This document shows positions 37,344 through 48,673 of a stretch of 64,000 bases of DNA, one piece after another. The first letter of the stretch is position 1. Each line of letters begins with the position of its first letter. This stretch comes from Brachynemurus nebulosus (Eukaryota; Arthropoda; Insecta; Neuroptera; Myrmeleontidae): contig JAPWDM010000050.1 in assembly GCA_035578155.1 (NCBI GenBank), positions 248,001 through 312,000 on the forward strand. The letters run 5' to 3'. Both the position numbers and the translations under genes were made by a program. The notes beneath the pieces were generated by a model. That model had not been told where the DNA came from. It was given only the letters and a program-made list of their open reading frames with translations, and searched no databases.

Positions 37344-38282
37344 CCCGGGGTGTGTACACTATATTTTCGAGAGCACGGAATGTACACTGGTTTTTTCAAG
37401 GAACGGTCGTGTTTTCAAAGTTTTGTAGGCTTCCAAAAAATCTCAAAAAATTCTGAATTACTTTTTGGAGTGTCTACTACATGGTTCAGCAGTTGCCAGA
37501 GGCAAAAGTTTAAAACCGTTACTAATAAAAATTGACCAATAGTCCAAAAAGCATGAAAAATAAAAATTCGTAAAAAAATTCCTAACTCTACAATAAAGGA
37601 ATATTTAAAAAAAAATTGCTTTAGACTTTTGTAGCTTATACTATGAGCTTTCAAAGGAATATAATCTTTTTGGCATCGGTTTCAAAAAACTGGATTATTC
37701 AAGTACCTGAAAATGGGGAATATTCACAGCCAAGTAATAATAACCAAAACAGTAATTATTTGGCACAAAATGAGTTTTTATTATTGAAAATATAAAAGAA
37801 ATTAAATACTAATAGAAAGAAAACCGAAAAAGCAAGAAAGTAAAGAAAACAAAAAAAAAAAATGGAGCAAAACTTTGTTTTATATAAAAAAAAAATGAAG
37901 AAAGCCGGGATTCCACTGTTGTGCACGTTATCCATGTCATCTAACGTGGATCCATCAATGAATTATAACGGTATACAATAATTTATTTTAGCCTTTTGAA
38001 AAAACTGAAAAATTAAGAGAAAGATAAAAATAACACCATTCACTTACCTTCGAAAATACTGACGCCGTGTGTACACTGATCCTTTTAGGGAACGGATGCA
38101 ACTTTCACTCTCTCGCGTCTGCCAATCAAGCGCCAGACCCGGGCATCCATTGGACCTTGAGTCCCCACTACTCGCTAGATTTTTTAGGGAGGGTAGCCAA
38201 AGCCCGCGCTTTATTCATGAATGAGAAATTTCAGTCTTAAATTTCGACTGTTCCTTTAAAGACCCAGTGTACACACGCCGGG
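37344..38282. mobile_element. Second TTAA-flanked family (piggyBac-type), 939 bp
   Basis: TTAA lies at 37340-37343 and 38283-38286. The ends are CCCGGGGTGTGTACACT and, complemented, CCCGGCGTGTGTACACTGG. The CCC start and TTAA target match piggyBac-type rules, but the termini differ from the CCCTAGAATCATACG family. 'gtgtacact' recurs about 30 bp inside the left end and again at about 38068, with 'aaggaacggtcg'/'agggaacgga' nearby, suggesting subterminal binding sites. No transposase was recognised. Confidence 0.78.
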
Positions 38283-38289
38283 TTAAGTA

Positions 38290-40615
38290 TATCAATAAAT
38301 ATTGTACATAGCTTAAACAAAAATTCACTAACAAGGGGTGTAGTACTTAGCTTTCGCATACGTTTGTTTAACATGCTTGCATAAGAGTGCGTCTTTTTTC
38401 CAATTTTTTGCACAAAATTTGAGTAAAAGCGAATAAGTAGTAAGTAAAGTTGATCGGATTTTAATGGATTTAACGTTTGCGTATATGCATAGCGACCAAT
38501 AATGCTCCATTTACAGGGGACCATCTAAGAGTCAACATAATATGGTTTCAGAATTATGCGTGTTGAAATGTTTTTCAGACGTACAGACTGATAAACCAAC
38601 AAACGGACAGCAAAGAGCTTCTTGAATCATTTTGAAGACTTGAAAAAATATGAAATGCAAATATTCTCATTTTGTAATTTCTTAAAATAATTACAATCCT
38701 TTCGCTACCTTGGTAGAGTCGGTAGCAAGACAAAGAATGCCAAAGTCTGTTTCAAGATCTCCGACATATTACCGAATATTTTATAATACCGAAATGAAAT
38801 TTTTCTCAATTATTGATCACAAATACTAAAAATATGTTTATTCGTACATAAAAATTTTTCCAATAATGTTGTTAATTCGAAAATAAAATTATGTTAGTTT
38901 TTATTGGTGTGACTTGTGTCCGTTAAAATACGAACATTGGATTCATTTGATAAAGTAAATAAATATATTTCGGTAAAAACCTTTTAGTATTATTGAATAA
39001 TATGTAATATTGAGAGAAATATCAAAATGTGATCACATGATCAGTTTGTTGGTAATGTACGAGAGATATGATAGTAAAATGTTTGAATAAATATAAAAAT
39101 GTTAAATTTGTTGGACGAAACAAGTCGCCACACTGCTATTGAAAACACACGGGAATTTATGGCCTTCTGCCGCTATTGAAGCTATAAGCTGGTCTAAGAA
39201 AAAGTGCTGCCGGCTCTTATTTCATCAAGTCGTCAACTTTAAATATGTACATGAATCAAACAGAATCTGTTTGAATACGTAATGTCCTCATTTATAAACG
39301 AAAAATAATTATTTCCTCTATCTACTATAATACTTATAAAAGGTTTTTTTACATATTTATTTTACATTTTTAAAATTATCTGTAACGTGTCATATTATAC
39401 GTAAAGATAAAAGTGAATTCTAATAGAAAGGTAAGTGTCTTTATTCGATTCGATTCAGTTCGATTCGAAGATGATGCTTTAGTTATTTTAACACCCCTTT
39501 TGAACGTGTGTCCATCATATCCACCTATTTATAAACATACGAACGAAGAACGGACTGTTCGAATGTCTTCGTGTGTAGTTTTAATATCCCAATGCGGAAT
39601 ATACTTAACGTGCTAGGTATCTTACTACCGTCAAAAAGTGTCATAACTAAAGTGTCCCTAGAGTATTTATTTCTGTTTTAAAAACTTCATCCGTTTACTA
39701 TTTTCCATATCCTATATTTCCATTTGAGAAATTATATTTTATCGTATACTGATCTGATCTTTATTTATATATAAATATCAAATATTTCTCTCTACCTATA
39801 TAATATTTACGAATTTTAAATACATATAACAACGTGTACGTTTACTGAAATTATCCCCAAGTAAGATACATGACAAAATTGAACAGAGAAATAAAGTACA
39901 GGGCTTTTCATAAAAATTCTTCATACTGTGTGTACTTACCAATATCATTGTACGTACATATCTTGTAAAAGTTAAAACCCAATGGGAACTTACTACGTCC
40001 CTGGTCCATAGTTACATACATAGCTGGATAGGTACCTATATTTGTTTATGTTTTTCGGGATAATGTTTCTTTTTTGCGTCGTGCAGATCGTGTTATGTAT
40101 CACCTAAGTGAATACAACAGATACTAAATTTCTACCTTTTTTCCCTATGAAATTGATTTTGGTAGTCTCTTTAATTTTTTATTTTAATATTAAATGGATT
40201 TTCTATCTGGTTGTTTATTTATTTGTTTTTTTTTTTTGTTTTGCAACTTTTGTGCCGGCACCAGTGAGTGATCTTATGTAAAAAGATTCTTTTTAAATAT
40301 TCATAGAATATTTAAAAATGTTGTCATACCTTCTTATCTGTTTATACCTTCACTTATTTTTTCCATAAACTACCTGTATATTTACAGGTATTAATTTATA
40401 AAATTTTATATCCACATTGGTCCAAAGTTGTAGAAATTAAGACAGTGTAAGGTTATCCAGATAAGAGAACGAAATTTTCTTTTTATAATTCTAAATCAAA
40501 TACGAAGAAAAATCAAATTTTGAAACATTATAATTTTGTGTAAAGGGAAATATTATAAAATAATAAAATTTCTATGCAAAACCACTAACACTTTAGTGAA
40601 TTATAGCTGGCCTTT
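38290..40615. other. No gene recognised
   Basis: About 2.3 kb of AT-rich DNA without recognised element ends. Frames at 38237-38524 and 39413-39616 lack domains. This is the largest stretch with no visible transposon structure, so a host regulatory role cannot be excluded. Confidence 0.5.
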
Positions 40616-40617
40616 TA

Positions 40618-40619
<2 letters not shown>

Positions 40620-40697
<78 letters not shown>
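40620..40697. repeat. (TA)n microsatellite
   Basis: About 78 bp of TA repeats. Confidence 0.97.
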
Positions 40698-40701
<4 letters not shown>

Positions 40702-41108
40702 TTTAGATAGTAGATACGGTACATATTTCATAGTAAAATGTCATATAACTACGCGAGGTTTGCTTAAACATAATATAAACTGGGTACCATGCATAACCAA
40801 CATTTTCTAAATACTTAATTCATAATAAATTAAACCTTAGACATACATACAAATATGTATTTGCACACTTTCAAATACAATGAAAAAGACTAGAAAATGA
40901 TTTCTTTAAATAAGCACAAACAAAATAATATTCTTTTGGAACACAATGAAGTAGAATATTTCTTCATGGAGGTATATTGAACGTATATATTGATATTTCT
41001 ATGAGTTAAGGGGTTATTCAGGGTTAGAACAAAAAAGAAAACTCTTCAATAATTTTTCCTAAAGAAACCTATACACATTATTAAGCATTCCTGTAACTAT
41101 CAAAGAAT

Positions 41109-41459
41109 CGGTCCCTGGGTGCAGTAGGACCTTGTCATTGGTGAGATGGTTTGCGTGCCTCAGTAATGGCCCATGCTATGTCGACGGTAACGTAAGTTAC
41201 TGGTAGAGCCACCCATGTCGAACAGGATGGACCTGAGAGACCGAACGAAGAAATTGCACTCGAGGAGGAAACCTCGGTTAACAAAAACCCTAACCCAGGA
41301 TGGAAGGCATCGTGACGAGGGGTGCATGGCACATAGGAGATGTGTCGCGAACGATCCCCTAGGGGCACCAGGTCGAACCTCTTTGTATGAAGACCTTCTC
41401 CACTGCGAGAGGCTCCGCAGTAGAGTGACGGATATACCCTCATTCCGCGTAGGAATCGT
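41109..41459 (+). other. Probable 5' leader of the retrotransposon
   Basis: A GC-richer segment with no long plus-strand frame of its own, directly upstream of the ORF1 ATG at 41460. Frames seen here on either strand (41135-41626 minus, 41215-41514 plus) show no known domain. Internal promoters of non-LTR elements usually lie in such leaders. Confidence 0.55.
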
Positions 41460-43265
41460 ATGGAAAATAAATACAATATTAATAATACTTTTAATAAACC
41501 GGAGAGTTCCTTAACTGGGGACTCCGAAAGACGTGGAGTGGACTCTCCAAAAGGGTCTACTTCAACAGAAGAGACTCCGAAAGGGGCATCTGTTGAGGTA
41601 GGCATGCTGGCTGATAAAGTGGGCAACCTAAAACTTAAGAAGAGAAATCGTAGCGGTGCCGAGAAGAAAACAAGAAGAGCAGCTTGGCTCGCTAAAGAAG
41701 CTTCAGTGGCAGGCGTTCCCGACCAACAGGAAAGCCTTCCATCAATATCTTCTGGGAAGCGCCCTAGGACTCAGACAGGGACTACACCAGAACAGCAAGC
41801 AAAGAAAGCCAGAGGAGACTACTCAAAAGTGGTGCAGAATGGAGACAGGATGGCTATCGTTAACGAGGGCTATGCGGATACCTTGTTCACTAGAGAGAGA
41901 CTCCTGGATATTCAGGCGGCAATCGGCAGGCTTGTGGATGAGCTCCTCGAAGATGGAGGGATTATCCCAAGATTTGTCGACTGCCATTTAGCAAAAGGTT
42001 AATGACTAACAGTGAGCAAGAAATGGTGAAAATTGGAAATCGGAACTTGGAATGGGTAGAAGATTTTGTGTATCTGGATCAAATAATTTCATTTAAAAAT
42101 AAAACACAAAAAGAAATAAATAGACGGATCGCAGTAGGTTGGAATAAATACTGGTCTACTAGATTTATAATGAAAAATAAAGATTTGCCGTTAAATCTGA
42201 AAACGAAAGTGTTTGAGAGTTGTGTTATACCATCCATTATATACGGAAGTTAAACATGGGCATCAACAAAGAAGCAAGAAAAACAAATTGAGGTCACACA
42301 ACGTGCAATGGAGAGAAGCATGCTAGGGATTACAAGAAAAGGTCGGTTAAGAAATTCAATAATTCGGGAAAGAACTAAAATGACTGATATTGTATCCAAG
42401 ATAAAAAGGTTAAAATTTAATTGGGCTGGTCACGTTTATAGAATGAATGATAATCGCTTGACAATTCACTTCACGAAATGGGTTCCATACGATAAGAAAA
42501 GAAGAAGAGGAAGACAACACGTTTAAACGTAAAAAGTTTAGATGGAGTGACGAATTTAAAAACTATCTGGGTCCATTGTGGTCAAGAGAATGTTGCGACA
42601 GGAAGAATTGGAATGAACTGGGAGAAGCCTATACTCAGCAGTGGGTGCAACTTCGGCAAAGAAATTAAACGAATTTAATATATTTATTTATTTATTTAAT
42701 ATATTTGTTATTTATTATTTTAATTATACTCGTACATATACTTATTGTACCAATGAATTTAAAAATTTTTTGTTATTATTTAGAATGTTTTTTTATTATT
42801 TGTTGAAGTAAATAAAGGCTTATTATTATTATTATTATTGTTATTATTATTTAGCAAAAGGAGCGACCATCATCGTTTGCCAAGATGAGGCAACGAAGAA
42901 CTGGCTGACCGGCAACATAGATAATCTAAAACCTTGGGAGGACTCCAAACTGAAGATTATCAGTATGGAAGCTCTTCCTACGTATAAAAGAGCCAACGAG
43001 TTCCCGGGCCAGGATTCCCGGGCCAGCGGTAGAAATGGAAATAATTCTGAAGAGGCTGGAACGTCAGAACCCTGGCATTAGCACTCGGTCGTGGAGGGTC
43101 TACGAGAGGAAGACCGATCCCAATGGGGTGAGACTGGTTCTCAGCGTGGACCTCGCCACCACCGAAAGGATTAAGGAAGCAAGTGGGAAATTCTTCTTCG
43201 GGGCTGCTCAGGCGGTGATTACACTGCTCGGGGCCGCCAAGAAAGAGACAACGGGGCAGGAGTAG
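41460..43265 (+). pseudogene. Retrotransposon ORF1 protein (DUF4780-type), split by an insertion
   Basis: ORF1 starts at the ATG at 41460. The first ~110 residues are low-complexity, rich in S/T/K, with basic stretches (KLKKRNR, KKTRRAAWLAKE, GKRPRTQ). A conserved domain follows: MAIVNEGYADTLFTRERL, then at the break VDCHLAKG. After the insertion (41999-42848) it resumes ATIIVCQDEATKNWL, and later reads MEIILKRLERQNPGISTRSW and NGVRLVLSVDLATTERIKEA. This order matches DUF4780 as found in insect retroelement ORF1 proteins. A 12-bp direct duplication of 'ttcccgggccag' near 42995-43020 shifts the frame between the last two blocks. ORF1 products of this kind bind nucleic acid and chaperone the element RNA. 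Not functional here. Confidence 0.82.
41999..42848 (+). mobile_element. 5'-truncated LINE inserted in ORF1
   Basis: A 13-bp target duplication, ATTTAGCAAAAGG, lies at 41986-41998 and 42849-42861. The insert encodes only the C-terminal end of an insect endonuclease-reverse transcriptase (FVYLDQIISF, INRRIAVGWNKYW, RAMERSMLGITRKGR, IKRLKFNWAGHVYRMND) with an in-frame stop at 42251-42253 and a frameshift near 42520. It ends YTQQWVQLRQRN at 42667, then an AT-rich 3' UTR and a (TTATTA)n tail. Truncation, tail and TSD are the marks of target-primed reverse transcription. It is in the same orientation as its host. Confidence 0.92.
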
Positions 43266-43329
43266 AAGTAAGCGAAGTAAGTGTTCTTCTGCTTATAACT
43301 TTTATCTATATTTATCTTATTTCATTAAG

Positions 43330-45270
43330 ATGACTCCGATAAAAGCCATACACATTAACTTACAGGACTGTATCGCGGCATCTAAGGTACTCACACAGAG
43401 GACCATACTGGGTCGGTGCGCAATCGTTCTAATACAAGAGCCATGGGTGCGTTATGGCCGTATTATGGGACTGAATATTCCAGGCTTCACCTTACATAGA
43501 GACAGTGCATCGGTGAGGCCTAGGGCGTGCAATTTAGTGAGAGATAAAACTGTCACAGCGCTACCAGGTTTCCCGAAGGGAGATCTTGTAGCCATTTGGT
43601 AAGATATAAGGAGGGGAATGCTGAGAAAAAGAGTCTTTTGCTCGGTGTACTTTCCTTTTGATGTGCAAAGTCTTCCTCTATCTAAGGAATTTAAGGACTT
43701 AGTCATATACATAAACAGTGGAAGCGCTGTGTATAAAGTTTTTAACGTTACTCACAGCGCTCTCATGATTTAATATAGTTTATAAGATTTTTCTGAAAAT
43801 TTTCATTTTACCAAATTTTTGCTAACATGGTCGAAGAAGACCTAATTTACACCTAATTCTCCATACTTTAAATTACCCAAAACACAATTTTTTTTACCTA
43901 TAGGACGGCTAGGCTTACGTAAACCTAGCCGTCCGTTTTGTTTTTCATGTTTCCTCGAAAACGGTAAGAACTCTTAATTTTTTATTAGCACACCTAATTT
44001 ACACCTAAAATACATCAATTTTTTATTTATCTAGTGGTTTTTTTGGGATTTTGCAATTTTTTTTTAGGATTAGTCATATACTGTAGACAGCGGAGTTTCG
44101 ACCTAATAGTCGGTTGCGACGCCAATTCACACCACAGAGTATGGGGAAGCACCGATACTAATACACGGGGAGAGGCTCTGCTGGAATACTTAAGTCAAAC
44201 GGAATTGGAAATTCTGAATGTCGGTAGTGCCCCTACCTTCTGTAACAACAGAAGGCAGGACGTCATAGATATCATTCTAGGATCCTTTGGATTACTAGGT
44301 AGGATTAAGGATTGGAGGGTATCAATTGAACCCTTTTTATCAGACCATAGACATATCATGTTCACTGTAACTGGGTGCCTGCAGGAAGATCGCTATAGGG
44401 ACCCGAAGAGAACCAATTGGGATTCTTTTCGAGTGTCTCTTGAAGGTAGACTGCAGAGTATGCCTAAGTTTAACATGAGACTAGTGGAGGATCTACAACT
44501 GGGCATCGATATGCTAAACGAAGCTCTAGTATCCTCATACGAGGAAAACTGTCCTCTAAGAGTCAGCTGGACAGGAAGTAAAAAGTTTCAGTGGAATTCC
44601 AGTTTGGAATCCCTAAGAAAAGAGACAAGGTGAGTCTTTAATAGAGCTAGGGTTAGAAATGATACTGAAAGCTGGGAACTTCATAAGGAGGCTCAGCGAA
44701 GGTATAAAAGAGAGATAAAAAAGGCCTCGAGGAACTCATGGAGGTCTTTCTGTCAGTCAATCAATAGTGAGCCTGTAACAGCCAGGCTGCATAAGATTCT
44801 GTCGGGAGATCCTAAGATTCATCTCACTACTCTGGAATCTCCATCCGTGGATGAGTCATTGGATCTCTTACGCAGAACTCATTTTCCCGGTTGAGAATTG
44901 GTGAATGAACTGACGGTTGACACTCAAGCGGGCCGGCCAAAGAGAGTTGATTGGCTAGTAGCGGCGGAGATTGTCAGCTCTCAAAAGATCAATTGGGCGA
45001 TTGATACATTCGCTCCGTATAAAAGTCAAAGCGGGACGAAATATTTCCTGCTTTGTTACAGCAGGGTTGAGAACTTCCAGTGACGCACCTGATTCGCATT
45101 TTTAGATCCAATCTGGCAACTGACTAGGTACATCCGTCGTGGAAGGTGCCCAGAGTGGTATTTATACGTAAACCAGGTAGGAGTACATACCCCACACCTA
45201 AGGACTATCGTCCCATCAGTCTAACTTCCTTCGTGTTGAAAACACTGGCGAGGCTAATTCTTGGGACATA
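43330..45270 (+). pseudogene. Retrotransposon ORF2: AP endonuclease and partial reverse transcriptase
   Basis: Begins at the ATG at 43330 with KAIHINLQDC...IVLIQEPWV, the N and E motifs of an exonuclease/endonuclease/phosphatase domain. After an in-frame stop (43600-43602) it reaches KDLVIY and is split by the insert 43711-44069. It then resumes in frame with LIVGCDANSHH, WGSTDTNTRGEAL, PTFCNNRRQDVIDI and SDHRHI, the remaining catalytic motifs. Further in-frame stops follow at 44631 and about 44892. After a frameshift near 45080 come HLIRIFRS, VVFIRKPGR and DYRPISLTSFVLKTLARLI, the N-terminal RT blocks. The sequence ends there. Several independent lesions make this an old, dead copy. Confidence 0.88.
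43711..44069. mobile_element. Hairpin-rich 359-bp insertion element of unknown class, copy 1
   Basis: It is inserted in ORF2 with a 12-bp duplication TTAGTCATATAC at 43699-43710 and 44070-44081. The frame DLVIY is read identically on both sides. Near the left end AGCGCTGTG (43723) pairs with CACAGCGCT (to 43761). At 43903-43934 a 32-bp palindrome begins GGACGGCTAGG and ends CCTAGCCGTCC, with one mismatch. The phrase 'cacctaatttacacctaa' occurs on either side of the palindrome. There are no matching TIRs, poly-A or coding frame. The right end is 'aatttttttttagga'. A second copy lies at 46640-46997. Confidence 0.85.
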
Positions 45271-46392
45271 AAAGTTTTAAAGTGTTAAAAATGTTTTAAA
45301 AATGTTGATCCAGGCTTATTCTAGGGGTATAAAAGAATAAAAATACCAAAGAGAAAAAAATTAGAATTTTTTTGTGCAACCCTAAATAACTCCTTAAGGC
45401 ACTGTTTTTAAAGACAAGAAACGTATATATGGTACAATACTTCTGATGGCCAGTGTAGATATTGAAGAAGGTATATTCCTACATACCTATAATGTTTGGT
45501 AGTATAATATAAAAGACAAAATAGTAGAATTGTTTCAATCATGAATTACTTAGTAGTTTGTGGCATTGTTATTTGTATATTATGTAATGTTATATGGTGG
45601 ACTCATGGAGTCATGGTGTTTGTTTATGTTTGTTTGCATACAGTCATGTACATACATATTATTTACCTACATTACTACTGCTGGCTGCAGGCCTACCTTA
45701 TTTTTCTGTTTGTTTACTTTTGTCGTTATTTTAAATTACGTATTATTTCAATCGTAAGATGATTTATTTTTATGATTTTTCACTACACCTATTGAACTCA
45801 TGTGTACTACACTCCTGCCCATGTATATAGGTATGTACATTAGGGTGTGCCAAAACAAAAAATCGCTCTCCGCTCAAAATATCGTAGGGTACGTCTAAAC
45901 AAACATTCTCACCAAAGCGCAGCTCAAAATTCCAATTTTTAGAGGTGCATCATCGAGCCTAAAGTTTTACCATTTAAATAACACAGGAGAAACGATTTTT
46001 TATATTATTTACTCCTGCAAACTATGAGGAAATTTTTTTTCCATAAAATGAATCAAAGCACCTTATTAAGCATTAAATTTTGGACAAAATATTTCATTGA
46101 GCCAAATTTCTATCACCAATATTTCGCTTTCTACAAAGCCTTAAAATTTAAATTTTACTTTTTTTACATATGATTGTCCTATCATAAAGATAGGACAAAA
46201 AGTTAAATGACAATTTTGTAGTCCAAATGATGCTTTACAAAAAAGTTCCTTACAAATTTTTCGTATTATAAATAGTTACAAAATTACTAAAAATTTGAGC
46301 GCAGTCCTAGTTTTTTGAATTTTTACACTTTACCATGTAGACACAAAGCTCAAATCTTGACTGAACTTTGGAGCAGCTGTAGTAAATCAAAG

Positions 46393-46399
<7 letters not shown>
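45271..46399. other. Unclassified repeat-like sequence
   Basis: From 45841 'agggtgtgccaaaacaaaaaatcgctc' the sequence looks like an interspersed repeat but only one copy is present. The frame at 45541-45762 (a hydrophobic peptide) is AT-driven and not supported as a gene. Confidence 0.4.

Positions 46400-46460
<61 letters not shown>
46400..46460. repeat. (TA)n microsatellite
   Basis: About 61 bp of TA repeats. Confidence 0.96.
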
Positions 46461-46462
<2 letters not shown>

Positions 46463-46639
46463 AAATTATTATATTTTGAGATGTTATTTACCGAAAAACT
46501 TCATATGGCATGCGATTATAGAAATGGCGGAAACGCTAAAGATCTAATAACAAAAAACTGACGAAAAATTTGTTAAAACTTTTGGAAAATTTTTTGGCAT
46601 CTTTCTTCTCGATTACATAACAAAATATATAATATTCAA

Positions 46640-46997
46640 CAAACAGTGAAAGCGCTGTGTATAACGTTTTTAACGTTACTCACAGCGCTCTCATGATTTA
46701 ATATAGTTTATAAGATTTTTCTGAAAATTTTCATTTTACAAAATTTTTGCTAACATTGTCGAAGAATACCTAATTTACACCTAATTCTCCATACTTTAAA
46801 TTACCCAAAACACAATTTTTTTTACCTATAGGACGGCTAGGTTTACGTAAACCTAGGCGTCCCTTTTGTTTTTCATGTTTCCTCGAAAACGGTAAGAACG
46901 CTTAATTTTTTATTAGCACACCTAATTTACACCTAAAATACATCTATTTTTTATTTATCTAGTAGTTTTTTGGGGATTTTGCAAATTTTTTTTTAGG
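46640..46997. mobile_element. Hairpin-rich element, copy 2
   Basis: Nearly identical to 43711-44069 throughout, from 'aaacagtg.aagcgctgtgtata' to 'aatttttttttaggg'. The AGCGCTGTG/CACAGCGCT hairpin is intact. The central palindrome (46831-46862) differs from copy 1 at a few bases: TTTACGTAAA is perfect in the middle, with one mismatch in the outer arm. No target duplication is obvious. The right side abuts a Helitron-family fragment. Confidence 0.82.
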
Positions 46998-47002
46998 GTG
47001 GT

Positions 47003-47134
47003 TAGCTTTATGGATGTTTTACCTACATTATATAGGAAACTCTTGTACAAAATTTCTCCCTTATATAGGAAACTCTCGTACAAAATTTCTCCCTTCTACA
47101 GTTTAGTGTGTTGTTTAGAAATTTATTAAATAGA
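47003..47134 (-). repeat. Helitron-family fragment
   Basis: Minus-strand start TCTATTTAATAAATTTC at 47134 resembles the 5' end of the Helitron at 30220-30784. It contains two ~32-bp tandem copies of 'tataggaaactct(t/c)gtacaaaatttctccctt' (47031 and 47063), parallel to 'gggaactcctgtgcaaaatttc' there. Confidence 0.6.
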
Positions 47135-47680
47135 TCATTGTAGGAATTTATTAACACGGCCATTGAAAAACCTTAACTTCAACCTTTTACACTAAAAATC
47201 TAACTCTGTATAATTGAAGGGTTGAGTTAATGGTCTAGGTGCCAATTTTAACTTTATGAGAATTCTTTTATATTATAAAAGAATATAATTTCTATTTCAC
47301 TTTTGAAAATTATTTATTAAATATTAACGTGCAAAAATGTAATCATGTAACAAGTTTTTAAATTATAGACAGCATTTCAAACAATAAATAAGTTAATTAA
47401 AAATTAAACAAATTTAAAAGTTCAAAGTGTCATACAATTTAAAGTAAAAAATGATTTATGTTGATCGCTTTATTCCACGATAGTTTCATAAAAAAGTTTT
47501 TGCTCCGGGAGCGGACATACGTTCGATCATTTTTTTAAGTCTTGTTTTTTCTTCTGTTAAAATATTATTTTTTGTTTAAAGTTATGGGAGTCGGATTGTT
47601 TTCAAATTTTGCACGGAAGTCTTTTTGAAGACATTAAATTGTTTTCATTCTTCTATATCATTAAACATTTCCCGAACGAA
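47135..47680. other. No gene recognised
   Basis: AT-rich sequence between elements. No supported signal. Confidence 0.45.
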
Positions 47681-47682
47681 TA

Positions 47683-48673
47683 GGGGAGAGGTGTGTCAAT
47701 AGTAACAAAAAAAATTTACAGGCGAGTAACTTTGTATTTATTAGTCACAGAGAATTAAATTTTTGGTTCAAGATACGGGCATTTTTCAGGTTTTGAATGA
47801 GCTGCACAAAAATACTCTATGTTGACTAATAATTAAAATAACTACATTTATGTGGACCAAAATGTAATGTTACAATCGTCACCAACAGAGGATCAATTGT
47901 TACAGGGCTTAGGTTCAATTGTTACACTCCTTATTTTGTTGAATTTACACGTTAGTTATTATAATTAATCCAGTTTTAAAAATTCTTCCTTACATATTGA
48001 GTAAGGAAGGTGACAAATAGCATAGTCTTAGGCAACAGCTCTGAATTTTTTCTCTTTCTATTACTCTTTTAACGGAATTCATATATACATCATTGAATAT
48101 AGTTTCTATTCTAGTTTTTCGTTTTGTATATTATAAGTATTTTTTGTTAATCCCATTAATGGAAGATTTTTGTTTCTCCTTTATTATTCCGATTCATACC
48201 TAAAATATAAAGTTTAATTTTGTTCAACTAAAATTTTTTGTCAGTTGTAACGTGTTACAATTGACACTACTGAATTTGTTACAATTGTTCCACCGCTGTT
48301 TCATTTTATAAAAAAATTCCAAATGTTTCATTTTTTAAAAAAATATTAATTAGGATTAAAAAAGCTAAGCTACCTATCTGATAAATTTGATTGATTGTGT
48401 TTCCAATAAAGTCACTTTTCTTCCAATTGATGGGGTATTTACTTCAAAAATCAAAAAATTGTTAACGCACTCAAAATTTACGATTAGCTTATATAAACAC
48501 ATTTGACATTGCAGAGAGAAAACCGCCAGATGATATTAACTGAAAGTTTTGTTAGTAAAGCACAACTTTAGAAGCCACTTTATGATATGTAATACTCTTC
48601 AATAGGATTGATAGATGTTTTGCAAATTTTGAAGTTACAATTGACCCTCTGTTACTACTGACACACCTCTCCC
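47683..48673. mobile_element. 991-bp TA-flanked element
   Basis: TA lies at 47681-47682 and 48674-48675. The ends are GGGGAGAGGTGTGTCAATA and, complemented, GGGAGAGGTGTGTCAGTA, followed by 'gtaac'. 'caattgttaca' and its complement recur at about 47895, 47930, 48260 and 48285. No protein remnant was recognised. The TA target suggests the Tc1/mariner group. Confidence 0.78.

Larger units (their letters stand above)
41109..45270 (+). mobile_element. Non-LTR retrotransposon (R1/LOA/jockey group), 3'-truncated, with two nested insertions
   Basis: The unit is GC-richer than its surroundings from 41109 on. It holds a ~350-bp leader, ORF1 (DUF4780-type) and ORF2 (endonuclease plus the start of reverse transcriptase). 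It breaks off in the RT domain at about 45270, so the RT catalytic YxDD motif, RNase H and 3' end are missing. ORF1 is interrupted by a LINE fragment and ORF2 by a 359-bp hairpin element, each with its own target duplication. Removing both restores collinearity with the expected protein order. Clade assignment within the I/jockey group is tentative. Confidence 0.85.

Noticed and set aside
41135..41626. 163-residue minus-strand frame
   Set aside because: Lies antisense to the retrotransposon leader and ORF1 in GC-richer DNA; no domain, and the plus-strand assignment is strongly supported.
45541..45762. Hydrophobic 73-residue frame that could be a small membrane protein
   Set aside because: Composition follows from AT-rich DNA with a TG bias; overlapping frames are equally open and there is no gene context.
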